From positions 1 through 64,000 of the forward strand of contig JADJBS010000020.1 of the NCBI GenBank assembly GCA_016703665.1: DNA of 64,000 nucleotides, in the 5' to 3' direction. The position numbers and the translations under genes are program-made. A model generated the notes under the pieces. The model was not told the DNA's origin, did no database searches, and saw nothing but the letters and a program-made list of their open reading frames with translations. Positions 25,624-35,775 of the stretch are shown piece after piece. Origin of the DNA: Candidatus Defluviibacillus avedoerensis. Lineage in GTDB: Bacteria > Pseudomonadota > Gammaproteobacteria > Burkholderiales > Burkholderiaceae_C. Every line of letters starts with the position of its first letter. The first letter of the stretch is position 1.

Positions 25624-28600
25624 TGCAAACTCCTGGCGGTCTGGCGGATCAAGTCACGCGCGGTGGCAAATTCAAACTGATTGACAGCCTTTTCAACGGC
25701 CAGAAAATCTGATCGCTGCTCGAAGAAAAGCTGCAGTTGACTGGCATGCTCCATCAGAAAATCGACCGCCTCGCTGTCCTGGTCTTCCAGGTAGGCCAGC
25801 AGACGAGGCAAGAGCTGTGAGTCAGACGCGGTGGTATTTTCCGCTGAGGATGAGTGTTCAGGTGTCGTGGACGAAGCAAGGGATTTGATCGACTGGACCA
25901 CCTGGTCAAGGTCTTTTCGCAGAGGATGCAGCAAATGCCCGTATTCACGGGTGCTGCCAAGGGCGGCTTCAAGCGCATGTGCGCGATCGTGAACATGCGT
26001 AGCACCAATGCTGCCCGCCACGCCTCTGAGTGCATGCAAGAGGGAAGCTGCTCCCTGAGTGTCGCCACGGTTGAGCATGAGGGTAAGCTGATCCGCTGCT
26101 GCCTGATAGTGGTCCACAAACTGTGCCAACAACTGGCGGTAAAGGGCCTGTTTGTGGTTGACACGACTCAAGCCTGCTGCCACGTCAATTCCATCAAGAG
26201 CAGGCACGGTCTCAAGGGCACCCACTGGGGTCAACATGATGGTCTGGCCAGCCAGCGGCGCACGGGGTGCTTCTTTGTTACGCCAGTTTGCAACGACACG
26301 TATGAAATGCTCCGGGTCAAGTGGCTTGGCCACATGGTCGTTCATGCCAACGTCCAAGCAGCGTTGGCGCTCATCTTCCATGGCGTGGGCTGTCATGGCC
26401 AGAATGGGCAGACGCGCAAAGCGCGACAGGGTTCGCAGCCGACGGGTGGCCTCCATGCCATCCATCACGGGCATCTGTACGTCCATCAAGACCACATCAA
26501 AGCTGCCATCTGGCGCGCCTTGCAACTGCTCGATCGCGTCCTGTCCATGCTGTGCCAAACTTACCTGGGCACCAGCGTCTTGCAAGAGTTCGCGGGCAAT
26601 TTGCTGGTTGATCGGGTTGTCCTCCACCAGCAGCACGGACATGCTTTTCAACACCTGAGAGGCGGGTCTGATGGCACTGACACTGGTCTGTGTTCCGGGT
26701 GCCAGGACGGACTTCAAGGTGTCGGCCAGCACAGCGCTGGTCACTGGTTTGTGCAAAACGCCCTTGAACTGCAAGGCCTGCAAATCGCTACGAACCTCGT
26801 CTGCATCAAAGGCAGTGACCAGAACCAGTGCGGGCTCTGGGCTTGTGGGTCGCGATCTGATCTGGCGGGCAAGCTCGATACCGTCCATTCCTGGCATGCG
26901 CAGATCCAACAATATCAACGAATAGGGACCTGCACCCGCATCGACCAACTGCAACGCAGCCTCGCCCGATTCGGCATGGTCGGTCTGCAAGCCCGCCATG
27001 GCCAACATGTCCACCAGCAGCTGGCGCGCAATGGGATTGTCATCAACCACCAGCACCTTGCTCGCGCCAAGATGGGCAGCCCAGTTGTCTGGTGCCTCAG
27101 CGGTTGCAGCGATGACTTGCAAATTGACCGCGAACCCAAACACGGAGCCTTGCCCAGGTTGGCTCTCGACCACAACCTCACCACCCATGGCCTCCACAAA
27201 CTGTTTACTGATCGACAGGCCCAAGCCAGTGCCACCGTATTTGCGGGTGGTTGATCCGTCCGCCTGAGTAAATGGCTGGAATAGCTTCAGACGCTGGGCC
27301 TCAGTCATGCCGATGCCGGTGTCTTTGACCGAAAAGTGCACTCTCGCCATATCACCGTCGATCGACACCAGGCGAGCGGTCACCTCGACCTCGCCCTTGT
27401 CGGTGAACTTGATCGCATTGTTGGCCAAGTTGATCAGCACCTGCCCCAGTCGCAGAGGGTCCCCCTTGAAGCTTTGCGGCACGCCAGGCGCTGCATGGAT
27501 CAGGTATTCCAGGCCCTTGTCATTGGCACGCCCAGAGGTGACCGTCATCAAGCGGGAAAACACATCGTCTAGCCGGAACTCTGTGCTGTCCAGCTCTAGC
27601 TTTCCGGCCTCTACCTTGGAAAATCGAGTACGTCGTTAATGATGCCCAACAAGGAGGTAGCAGCTGAATGCACCTTGCTGACATAGTCCCGCTGGCGAAC
27701 ACTCAGATCTGTGCGCAAGGCCAAGTAGGACATGCCAATGATGGCATTCATGGGTGTTCGTATCTCATGACTCATGTTGGCCAGGAATTCACCCTTGGCC
27801 TGGGTCGCTGCCTCTGCGCGTTCCTTAGCGCTGCGCAGCTCAACCTCGGCCAGATTACGGCTTTCGCTGACCAACACAATCCACCAGGTTGCCACGCTGG
27901 AAAGAAAGGCCAGCCCGAAGAACAAGCGCAAACCATATGAAGAGAACTGTGCAGCCAGATCCGGGGAGAACGTTTTGTAACTGACTGGCAAGGTGATCCA
28001 GAGCACGATGGCAATAAGGCCCAGCATGACAGCCCAGATGAGCGCAAAGTTGCCTACTCGCAAAGCGGTTTGTCGGGCGACTGGGCGCCGGAACACGGCA
28101 GTCAGGACTCGCTCAACGCCATCGGCATACAGTGACCGCCAAGTCTTCACCTCTGGTTTGCAGATGTCCTTGCAGTTGCTTTCAAGCGTACAGCATAAGG
28201 AACAGATGGCACCCTGGTGGAATGGGCAATAGGCTGAATCGGCCTCGGCATATTCCTGCTCGCAGACACTGCAACGTACCAATTGATTGGAATGAAGTGG
28301 ATAGTGCGGCTGGCGTGCAATGTAGTACTTGCCACCTGTCAGCCAAGCCATGATCGGTGAAATGACAAAACTCAGCACCGCTGCAATCAACCAGGCGTAG
28401 GCCTGGGCAACTTCGCCCATGAACCCGGCGAACGCGACGGACGAGACCAGCGACGCCACCACCACGCTGACCACGCCTACAGGATTGACGTTGTAGAGAT
28501 GGGCACGCTTGAATTCAACGATGGGGGGGCTGAGCCCAAGGGGTTTATTGACTGCCAGATCGGCCACCACAGCGAATAGCCAAGCAACCGCAATGTTGCT

Positions 28601-29761
28601 GTACATGCCCAGCACATTGTTGATGGCTTCAAACAAATCCAGCTCCATCAGCAGCAATGCCACAGCGCTGTTGAACACCAACCAGACCACGCGGCCTGGA
28701 TGCGAGTGCGTAACCCGTGAAAAGAAGTTTGACCATGCCAGCGAACCCGCATAGGCATTAGTGACATTCACCTTCACCTGCGAAACGACAACCAGCAAGG
28801 TCGTGAGGGCAATGGCCAAACCCGGGTGCGTAATGACATACGAAAAGGCGACATTGAATATTTGCACGGGTTCTTTGGCGTCAGCGATTGCCATACCCCC
28901 CATCACCGCGACGGCCGCGAGAAACGCGCCTGCGAGCTGGGCCAAATACGAAATCCAGACCCAGCCTGGACCACCCACAATCATGTTGGACCACCAACTC
29001 CAGCGCGAGTGCTGGCTTTTGTCGGGCATGAAGCGCAGGTAGTCGACCTGTTCCCCTATTTGCGCAATCAAGGCAAACGAGATGCCGGCCGCCACACCAA
29101 AATGCAAGACGTCAAAGCCGCTGCTCTTGGAGACATCACCCGCGTGACTGCTCAGTGCGGCCAGGGCTTTGGGCTCGTACAACAGCACAAATGCAATCGG
29201 TGCAAACACCAGAACAAGCCAGATGGCTTGAGTCCATCGATGTAGTTTGTTGATGGCAGTGACCCCATAGAACACCACGGGAATCACAACCACAGCACAA
29301 ATGAAATAGCCCACGGGCAACGGTATGCCGAGGCCCAGCTTGAGCGCTTGCGCCATGATGGCTGATTCAAATGCCAGAAAAATGAAACAAAACGAGGCAT
29401 AGATCAGCGACGTGAAAGTCGAGCCCACGTAGCCAAAGCCCGCGCTTCGGGTGAGCAAATCCATGTCGATACTGTGCTTAGCCGCATAGTTGCAAATGGG
29501 CAAACCCACCAGAAAGATGATGACTGCGGCAAAGGTCATTGCCCAAACGGCGTTGGTAAACCCAAAATCAAGCACAAGCAGGGCACCGATGGCCTCGAAG
29601 GACAATGCGGAGTTGGTCCCAATCATGGTGGAGCCAAGGACAGACGGCGACCATTTTCGGAAACTGGAAGGTGAGTAACGCAGGGCGTAGTCTTCGATAG
29701 ACTCGGTGGCGACCCACTGGTTGTACTGGCGACGGGCGGTTTCTACGGCGGGCTTTGCCAT
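25620..29761 (-). CDS. NCS1-transporter/hybrid sensor histidine kinase fusion, apparent frameshift
   Basis: Read through one frameshift this is a protein of about 1380 residues. Residues 1-480 are a nucleobase-cation-symporter-1 (purine/cytosine permease type) domain with about 12 membrane helices. Residues about 505-545 hold a cysteine-rich knuckle (CSVCEQEY, YCPFHQGAICSLCC, NCKDIC). Two more membrane helices follow, then HisKA with H near 665 (ANMSHEIRTPMNAIIG), a HATPase domain (GTGLGLSISKQFVEAMGGE), two receivers (DLRMPGMDG and DVQMPVMDG) and an HPt domain (LLHALRGVAGSIGA). At 27611 the frame stops after DVLDFPR; adding one T to the TTTT run at 27620-27623 gives DVLDFSKVEAGKLELDSTEF and continues to 25620. 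GGAGA precedes the ATG at 29761. A transported or bound nucleobase-like signal is inferred. Confidence 0.88.
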
Positions 29762-29873
29762 GGCAGAGTCTCCTGTGGGACGCGGCTTTGTATTCCGTCG
29801 AGCAATATATACAGTTGATGGGGGCCGCAACGGCCCCTCATTGCATTCCCCTACAAGATTGAAGGAGACCCGC

Positions 29874-30782
29874 ATGCCTGACTATTCATCGCTGCGTATC
29901 GATAAAGATACCCAGAACCCACGTGTTGCGCGACTGCTATTGAATCGCCCGGACCGCTACAACGCCATCAGCGACGACACGCCGCGTGACATCCGCGCTG
30001 CGGTGGATTGGGCAAACGCTGACGACGAGGTTCATGTGATCCTGGTGGAAGGTGCAGGCAAAGGCTTTTGCGGTGGTTATGACTTGCAGCAGTTTGGCGA
30101 AGGAGTCCTGGAGCACCCCTGTCAGCAAGAAAGCACACCATGGGACCCGATGGTGGATTACGCCTACATGAAGCGAAACACCGAAGACTTCATGACGCTG
30201 TGGAAAAGCCCCAAGCCCACCATTGCCAAGGTGCATGGTGCTGCTGTAGCCGGCGGCAGCGACATTGCACTGTGTTGTGACATGTTGGTCATGGCAGATG
30301 ACGCCTACATTGGCTACATGCCTACCCGGGTGTGGGGATGCCCAACCACGGCGATGTGGACTTACCGCCTGGGGCCGATGCGTGCCAAGCAAATGATGTT
30401 TACGGGGGACACGATTACCGGTAAACAGGCCGCCGATTGGGGTCTGGCGAACCTGTCGGTGCCCGCCATTGAGCTGGAATCTGCGGCCATGAAGCTGGCC
30501 ACACGCATCGCAGGCGTGCCCCACTCTCACCTGGCCATGCACAAAATGGTGGTCAATCAGGTGATGCTGACCATGGGTCTTGAACAAACTCAGCAGATGG
30601 CCACCGTGTTTGACGGCATCACGCGCCACAACCCTGAAGGAATGTGGTTTCGACGCTATGCGCAGGACCAGGGGTTCAAGGCGGCAGTGCAGTGGCGCGA
30701 CGGTGGCCAACCGATCCCCGAAGGGGAAGATGCCCGACATTTGATCCGCGACCTGGAAGCCAAGGCAGCCTTCCAGCGCTGA
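29874..30782 (+). CDS. Enoyl-CoA hydratase/isomerase (crotonase) family protein
   Basis: A 302-residue crotonase-fold enzyme. RLLLNRPDRYNAISDDTPRD near residue 20 is the first strand and helix. VEGAGKGFCGGYDLQQFGEG near residue 60 supplies the first oxyanion-hole amide, and KVHGAAVAGGSDIALCCDMLV near 120 the second. The C-terminal helix region is longer than in the shortest family members. The substrate is unknown; it is monocistronic and divergent from the hybrid-kinase gene. I chose the ATG at 29874 because GGAG lies eight bases upstream and homologous sequence begins there; an upstream in-frame start would overlap the divergent gene. Confidence 0.88.
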   Translation: MPDYSSLRIDKDTQNPRVARLLLNRPDRYNAISDDTPRDIRAAVDWANADDEVHVILVEGAGKGFCGGYDLQQFGEGVLEHPCQQESTPWDPMVDYAYMKRNTEDFMTLWKSPKPTIAKVHGAAVAGGSDIALCCDMLVMADDAYIGYMPTRVWGCPTTAMWTYRLGPMRAKQMMFTGDTITGKQAADWGLANLSVPAIELESAAMKLATRIAGVPHSHLAMHKMVVNQVMLTMGLEQTQQMATVFDGITRHNPEGMWFRRYAQDQGFKAAVQWRDGGQPIPEGEDARHLIRDLEAKAAFQR

Positions 30783-30811
30783 TCACGCGGTGCATGTCTG
30801 CTGCACTGCCG

Positions 30812-31999
30812 TTAAAGGGCGGACGCCAAGCGAGCAATGCCTTCTTCGATTTTGGACAAATCGGCCGTGGCAAACGAGAGACGCAGCGTAGCGATGTCAG
30901 GCTGGCTGCAGTAAAAAGGTGCGCCAGGGACAAAGGCAACGCCTTTTTCAATGGCACGCTTGGCAAAGGCGTTGCCATCAGCAACGCTGCCGCCCTGCCC
31001 TGTCAAACGGGCCCAGACAAAAAGACCCCCACCCGGCTGTGTAAAGCTGATTGCATCGCCCAATTCGCGGCGTAACGCATCGCTCATGGTGCGTGCTCTT
31101 TCTGCGTAAACCTTGCGCACATTGGCAAGCGTTGCGGGCATCCTCCCGGCATTGAGGTACTGCGCAGCCGTTGCCTGTGCAAAGGTGCTTGTATGCGCAT
31201 CACTGAACTGTTTGCACATGGTGGCTTTGGCCAGCAACTCGGCCGGGGCAATCATCCAGCCCACACGCAGACCGGGACTCAGCACTTTGGACAGAGAACC
31301 ACAATGCGCAATTAAATCACTCGCACCCGGCACGCTCTTCGCCAAAGCAAGAAGTGATGGTGGTGGTGCCTCGCCAAAGTACAAGTCGCCATAAGGATCA
31401 TCCTCAACGATCAAGGTCTGGTACTTGACAGCCATCTCAATGACTTTTCGACGCCGTTCAAGGCTTAGCGTAGCGCCGCTCGGGTTGCCAAAGGTAGGTA
31501 TCAGGTACACAAACTTGGGTTTGTGCTCAACGATCAATTGCTCCAGTTTGTCGGTGTCCACACCGCTCGCATCCACAGGCGCTCCAATCAAATGCGCTCC
31601 GTACAGCCGGAAGCACTGGATGGTCGCAAGGAATGTGGGGGCCTCCACAATGACCTTGTCACCAGGGGAGATCAGGGTTTTACCAAGCAAATCCAGCGCT
31701 TGCTGGCTACCGGTGGTGACAATCAGACCTTCAGGGCTTACATCAACTCCTTTGCTACCCATGAACGCGCTCAGCTGCTCTCGCAAAGGGTTGTAACCTT
31801 CGGTAGCACCGTATTGCAGCGCGGCGCCGGGTTCGTCGCTCAAGGCCTTGGTGCTGGCCGCTTTCAGTCCGTCCACGTCAAACATGGCGCTGTCAGGAAA
31901 ACCGCCTGCAAAGCTGATGATGCCGGGCTTACCCAGCAGTTTGAAGAGCTCACGTATGGCGGAGGTTTCGACGTTGTCTAGGCGGTCAGCGAATTTCAT
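30812..31999 (-). CDS. PLP-dependent aminotransferase, class I/II (2-aminoadipate/MocR-like fold)
   Basis: A 395-residue fold-type I aminotransferase without a DNA-binding domain. It starts IISFAGGFPDSAMFDVDGL, typical of the LysN/ARO8-like group. YGATEGYNPLREQLSAFM near residue 83 and TGSQQALDLLGKTLISPGD near 115 bind the cofactor phosphate. IPTFGNPSGATLSLERR near 168 and EDDPYGDLYF near 200 follow. The PLP lysine is in GSLSKVLSPGLRVGWM near residue 235. Likely substrates are 2-aminoadipate, aromatic or branched-chain amino acids; the sequence does not decide. Tyrosine/phenylalanine synthesis needs an aminotransferase and none is present in the pheA-tyrA block, but a link is only speculation. 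It lies downstream of the ompA-like gene behind a terminator. Confidence 0.88.
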   Translation of the reverse strand: MKFADRLDNVETSAIRELFKLLGKPGIISFAGGFPDSAMFDVDGLKAASTKALSDEPGAALQYGATEGYNPLREQLSAFMGSKGVDVSPEGLIVTTGSQQALDLLGKTLISPGDKVIVEAPTFLATIQCFRLYGAHLIGAPVDASGVDTDKLEQLIVEHKPKFVYLIPTFGNPSGATLSLERRRKVIEMAVKYQTLIVEDDPYGDLYFGEAPPPSLLALAKSVPGASDLIAHCGSLSKVLSPGLRVGWMIAPAELLAKATMCKQFSDAHTSTFAQATAAQYLNAGRMPATLANVRKVYAERARTMSDALRRELGDAISFTQPGGGLFVWARLTGQGGSVADGNAFAKRAIEKGVAFVPGAPFYCSQPDIATLRLSFATADLSKIEEGIARLASAL

Positions 32000-32013
32000 G
32001 ATAAAAAACTAGA

Positions 32014-32058
32014 AGGATAAAAAGCAAAAGCCCGGAGGACCGTTGAGTCCACCAGGCT
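32014..32058 (-). terminator. Intrinsic terminator after the ompA-like gene
   Basis: On the minus strand AGCCTGGTGGAC and GTCCTCCGGGCT form a 12-bp stem with one wobble and one mismatch around a 6-base loop, followed by TTTGCTTTTT. It lies between the ompA-like gene stop (32107) and the aminotransferase start (31999), so the two genes are probably separate transcripts. Confidence 0.75.
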
Positions 32059-32106
32059 GAAGAGCTATCCGTCACACCTGCCGTAAAGCAGGGTGAGACA
32101 ACGGAA

Positions 32107-32769
32107 TTACTTGTTGGCGCGCGTGCCGACCACTTCAATCTCAACGCGGCGGTTCTTAGCTTGACCTTCTTTGGTCTTGTTGTCAGCAACGGGTTGCTTC
32201 TTGCCCTTGCCTTCGGTGTAGACGCGGTTCTTTTCCACGCCCTTGGACACCAAATAGGCCTTGACAGCTTCAGCACGCTTGACAGACAGCTTCTGGTTGT
32301 AAGCATCAGAGCCAACGGAGTCAGTGTGACCCACAGCGATGATGACTTCCAGGTTGATGCCCTTGACCTTACCGGTCAGATCATCCAGCTTAGCCTTGCC
32401 TTCGGGCTTCAGAACAGCCTTGTTGAAGTCAAAGAATGCGTCAGCGGCATAGGTGACCTTAGTGGCGGCAACAGCTGGCTTTGCAGCAGCAGGTGCAGCC
32501 TTAGGAGCAGCTGCCGGTGCAGCAGGTGCAGCCTTAGGGGCAGCTGCTGGGGCAGCGGCAGGCTTGGCAGCAGGAGCGGCAATAGCGCCATCGCAACCAG
32601 CGACTGCAGTTGCAGGCGTCCAGTTGGCATCGCGCCAGCAATATTCATTGGTGCCGTTTTTCCACACGGTGCCATCAGAAGCGCGCCAGTTATCGACAGA
32701 TTGGGCACCAGCAGCAGTTGCGAGCGCTGCGGAGGCAATCAACATTGCCACTTTGTTCAGTTTTTTCAT
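32107..32769 (-). CDS. OmpA-family outer-membrane/peptidoglycan-binding protein
   Basis: A 220-residue envelope protein. The signal peptide MKKLNKVAMLIASAALATAAGAQ is followed by a short WRASDGTVWKNGTNEYCWRD segment, conserved in small betaproteobacterial OmpA-like proteins, then an Ala/Pro/Lys linker made of repeated KAAPAA-type units (about residues 60-100). The C-terminal OmpA domain has FFDFNKAVLKPEGK, GHTDSVGSDAYNQKLSVKRA and RVYTEGKGKKQPVADNKTKE, with the Asp and Arg residues that bind meso-diaminopimelate. There is no eight-strand barrel, so it is anchored by the signal-processed N-terminus or is periplasmic. GAGGAGAATT precedes the chosen ATG; an upstream in-frame start at 33051 would put non-family sequence before the signal peptide. 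Confidence 0.93.
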   Translation of the reverse strand: MKKLNKVAMLIASAALATAAGAQSVDNWRASDGTVWKNGTNEYCWRDANWTPATAVAGCDGAIAAPAAKPAAAPAAAPKAAPAAPAAAPKAAPAAAKPAVAATKVTYAADAFFDFNKAVLKPEGKAKLDDLTGKVKGINLEVIIAVGHTDSVGSDAYNQKLSVKRAEAVKAYLVSKGVEKNRVYTEGKGKKQPVADNKTKEGQAKNRRVEIEVVGTRANK

Positions 32770-32959
32770 AATTCTCCTCTGGAGGGGGAAGATGTCAGAC
32801 AAGCCGCAGACTCGCTGCGAAATCAAACGCTTCAAGCGACCATCACCTGAACCGTGTAGAGGTATTGTGCCATACGTTGCTATGAAATATTTGGCAAACC
32901 AATGCCGCACTGCCATAAGTGCCTTGAAAACTGACCCATTGACCCGATTGTGCGTTGTA

Positions 32960-32988
32960 TCGACACGACACCGGCTTGCCATTAAAAT
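32960..32988 (+). promoter_or_regulatory. Candidate gyrA promoter
   Basis: TCGACA, a 17-bp spacer and TAAAAT lie 100 bp upstream of the gyrA start in the 318-bp gap shared with the divergent ompA-like gene. Both boxes match five of six consensus positions. Apart from this and the ompA-like gene's ribosome-binding site, I see no other feature in the gap. Confidence 0.4.
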
Positions 32989-33087
32989 CACAGGTTCGGC
33001 TGACGCTGTTGCCGACATTCGGAGTATTTGCCCGAAAAACAAACACGCCACCGCCCAATCACAGTGCGTTTTACGACGCGTCGATAC

Positions 33088-35775
33088 ATGACCCAGTTCG
33101 CCAAAGAAACCCTGCCCATCAGTCTTGAGGAAGAGATGCGGCGCAGTTACCTCGATTACGCCATGAGCGTGATAGTGGGTCGCGCGCTGCCCGATGCCCG
33201 TGATGGATTAAAACCCGTGCATCGGCGTGTTCTGTTCGCCATGCACGAACTCAACAACGATTGGAACAGGCCCTACAAGAAGTCCGCCCGTATCGTTGGT
33301 GACGTGATTGGTAAATACCACCCTCACGGTGACAGCGCGGTATACGACACCATCGTTCGCATGGCGCAGGACTTTTCGCTGCGCCACATGCTGGTGGACG
33401 GCCAGGGTAACTTCGGCTCGGTGGACGGTGACAACGCAGCCGCCATGCGGTACACCGAAATCCGCCTGGCCAAAATCGCGCATGAGATGTTGGGCGATAT
33501 CGACAAGGAAACGGTTGACTTCGGTCCCAACTATGACGGCAGCGAAAAAGAACCCCTCGTGCTCCCTGCCCGGTTGCCCAACCTGTTGATCAATGGGTCA
33601 TCCGGCATTGCCGTGGGCATGGCGACCAATATTCCGCCGCACAACCTGAACGAAGTGGTGGATGCCTGCCTGCATCTGCTGAAAAACCCAGACGCGTCCA
33701 TTGATGAATTGATGGAAATCATCCCCGGGCCAGATTTCCCGACTGCAGGCATCATTTACGGTATCAGCGGCGTCAAGGACGGCTACCGCACGGGCCGCGG
33801 CAAGGTGATCATGCGTGCCCGCTGCCACTTTGAAGACATTGACAAGGGCCAGCGCCAATCCATCATCGTGGATGAGCTGCCCTACCAGGTCAATAAAAAG
33901 ACGCTGCAAGAGCGCATGGCGGAATTGGTGCACGAGAAAAAACTCGAAGGCATCAGCCATATCCAGGACGAGAGTGATAAATCAGGCATGCGCCTGGTGA
34001 TCGAACTCAAGCGTGGAGAAGTGCCCGAGGTGGTGTTGAACAACCTGTACAAACAAACGCAGATGCAGGACACCTTCGGTATCAACATGGTGGCGCTGAT
34101 CGATGGCCAGCCGCGCCTGTGCAGTTTGAAGGATTTGATCTCGGTATTCCTGGAACACCGCCGCGAAGTGGTTACACGCCGCACCATCTTCACGCTGCGC
34201 AAAGCGCGCGAGCGTGGGCATGTGCTCGAAGGCCTGGCCATTGCCCTGGCCAATATCGACGAGTTCATCCGCATCATCCGCGAGTCCCCCACGCCGCCTG
34301 TGGCCAAGGCCGAATTGATGACCCGTGCCTGGGACAGCCAGTTGGTGCGTGAAATGCTGACTCGCAGCCGCCTGGATGGCGGTGTGGTCAATGCTGACGA
34401 CTACCGCCCGGATGGTCTCGAAAAGCAGTACGGCATGGGCAACGATGGCCTGTACCGCCTGAGCGATACGCAAGCGCAAGAAATTTTGCAGATGCGTCTG
34501 CAACGACTGACTGGCTTGGAGCAAGACAAGATCGTTGGCGAATACAAAGAAGTGATGGCAGAGATCGACGATTTGCTCGACATCCTTGCCAAGCCCGCTC
34601 GCGTGTCGGCCATCATCACGGATGAATTGACCCTGGTGCGCACTGAGTTCGGCCAAACCAAGATTGGCGCACGCCGCAGCGTGATCGAGCACAGCGCTGT
34701 TGATCTCTCGACCGAAGACCTGATTACGCCCACCAACATGGTGGTGACACTCAGCCACAGCGGTTACATCAAGAGCCAGCCCTTGAGCGAATACCGGGCG
34801 CAAAAGCGCGGTGGACGCGGCAAACAGGCCACCGCCACCAAAGAAGACGACTGGATTGACCAGCTCTTTATCGCCAACACGCATGACTACATCCTGTGCT
34901 TCTCCAACCGCGGCCGTTTGTATTGGCTCAAGGTGTGGGAAGTCCCGCAGGGCTCGCGCGGCTCGCGCGGGCGCCCGATTGTCAACATGTTCCCGCTGCA
35001 AGAGGGCGAGAAGATCAATGTGGTGTTGCCGTTGACGGGCGAGTTCCGCAGCTTCCCGGCCGACCACTATGTGTTCATGGCGACGAGTCTCGGCACCGTC
35101 AAGAAGACGCCGCTGGACGAGTTCAACAACCCACGCAAGGGCGGCATCATTGCCGTGACGCTGGACGACGGCGACTACCTGATTGGCGCAGCCACCACCG
35201 ACGGCAAACACGACGTGATGCTGTTCAGCGACGGCGGCAAGGCCGTGCGATTTGACGAAGACGATGTCCGCGCCGTGGGCCGCGGTGCACGCGGCGTGCG
35301 CGGCATGATGCTGGAAGAAGGCCAGAGCGTGATTGCCATGCTGGTGGCCGAAGCGGACACTCCGGCAAGCGAAGGCGTTGAGGCAACCACCATGGTGCAT
35401 AGCGTTTTGACTGCCACAGAAAACGGCTTCGGCAAGCGAACCAGTATTGCCGAATACACCCGCCATGGTCGCGGCACCAAAGGCATGATCGCAATTCAGC
35501 AGTCCGAGCGTAACGGCAAGGTGGTTGCAGCGACTTTGGTCAAACAGGGAGACGAAATCATGCTCATCACCGACAAGGGGGTGCTGGTGCGCACCCGAGT
35601 CTCCGAAATCCGCGAAATGGGCCGAGCAACCCAAGGCGTAACACTGATTGGCCTGGATGAGGGTGCCAAGCTCAGTGGCCTGCAACGAATCGTCGAAAAC
35701 GATGCCAACATCGTTGATCTGAACGAATCCGAAGATACCGACTCAATACCTGACAACAACTCCGAGAGCAATTGA
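33088..35775 (+). CDS. gyrA: DNA gyrase subunit A
   Basis: The 895-residue breakage-reunion subunit of gyrase. The catalytic tyrosine lies in AAAMRYTEIRLAKIA near residue 123. The quinolone-resistance region reads KYHPHGDSAVYDTIVRMAQD with the wild-type serine and aspartate, so no target mutation is seen there. The GyrA box QKRGGRGKQ near residue 570 begins the DNA-wrapping C-terminal domain, whose blades show repeated RG-rich turns (SRGSRGRP, GRGARGVRG, GRGTKG). The C-terminus is acidic. I chose the ATG at 33088 because homologous sequence begins MTQFAKETLPISLEEEM. The stop overlaps the next gene's start in a TGATG. Confidence 0.98.
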   Translation: MTQFAKETLPISLEEEMRRSYLDYAMSVIVGRALPDARDGLKPVHRRVLFAMHELNNDWNRPYKKSARIVGDVIGKYHPHGDSAVYDTIVRMAQDFSLRHMLVDGQGNFGSVDGDNAAAMRYTEIRLAKIAHEMLGDIDKETVDFGPNYDGSEKEPLVLPARLPNLLINGSSGIAVGMATNIPPHNLNEVVDACLHLLKNPDASIDELMEIIPGPDFPTAGIIYGISGVKDGYRTGRGKVIMRARCHFEDIDKGQRQSIIVDELPYQVNKKTLQERMAELVHEKKLEGISHIQDESDKSGMRLVIELKRGEVPEVVLNNLYKQTQMQDTFGINMVALIDGQPRLCSLKDLISVFLEHRREVVTRRTIFTLRKARERGHVLEGLAIALANIDEFIRIIRESPTPPVAKAELMTRAWDSQLVREMLTRSRLDGGVVNADDYRPDGLEKQYGMGNDGLYRLSDTQAQEILQMRLQRLTGLEQDKIVGEYKEVMAEIDDLLDILAKPARVSAIITDELTLVRTEFGQTKIGARRSVIEHSAVDLSTEDLITPTNMVVTLSHSGYIKSQPLSEYRAQKRGGRGKQATATKEDDWIDQLFIANTHDYILCFSNRGRLYWLKVWEVPQGSRGSRGRPIVNMFPLQEGEKINVVLPLTGEFRSFPADHYVFMATSLGTVKKTPLDEFNNPRKGGIIAVTLDDGDYLIGAATTDGKHDVMLFSDGGKAVRFDEDDVRAVGRGARGVRGMMLEEGQSVIAMLVAEADTPASEGVEATTMVHSVLTATENGFGKRTSIAEYTRHGRGTKGMIAIQQSERNGKVVAATLVKQGDEIMLITDKGVLVRTRVSEIREMGRATQGVTLIGLDEGAKLSGLQRIVENDANIVDLNESEDTDSIPDNNSESN

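Noticed and set aside
25854..27254. A 466-codon open frame antisense to the hybrid kinase
   Set aside because: Its composition is typical of an antisense shadow (His, Gln, Gly rich), while the minus strand encodes clear receiver and ATPase motifs.
33340..33460. Quinolone-resistance mutation in gyrA
   Set aside because: The region reads HPHGDSAVYDTIVRM with serine and aspartate at the positions usually mutated, which is wild type.
33982..35685. A 567-codon open frame antisense to gyrA
   Set aside because: It is the mirror of a highly conserved, GC-rich gene. Its product is Ala/His-rich with no recognisable domain and no ribosome-binding site.
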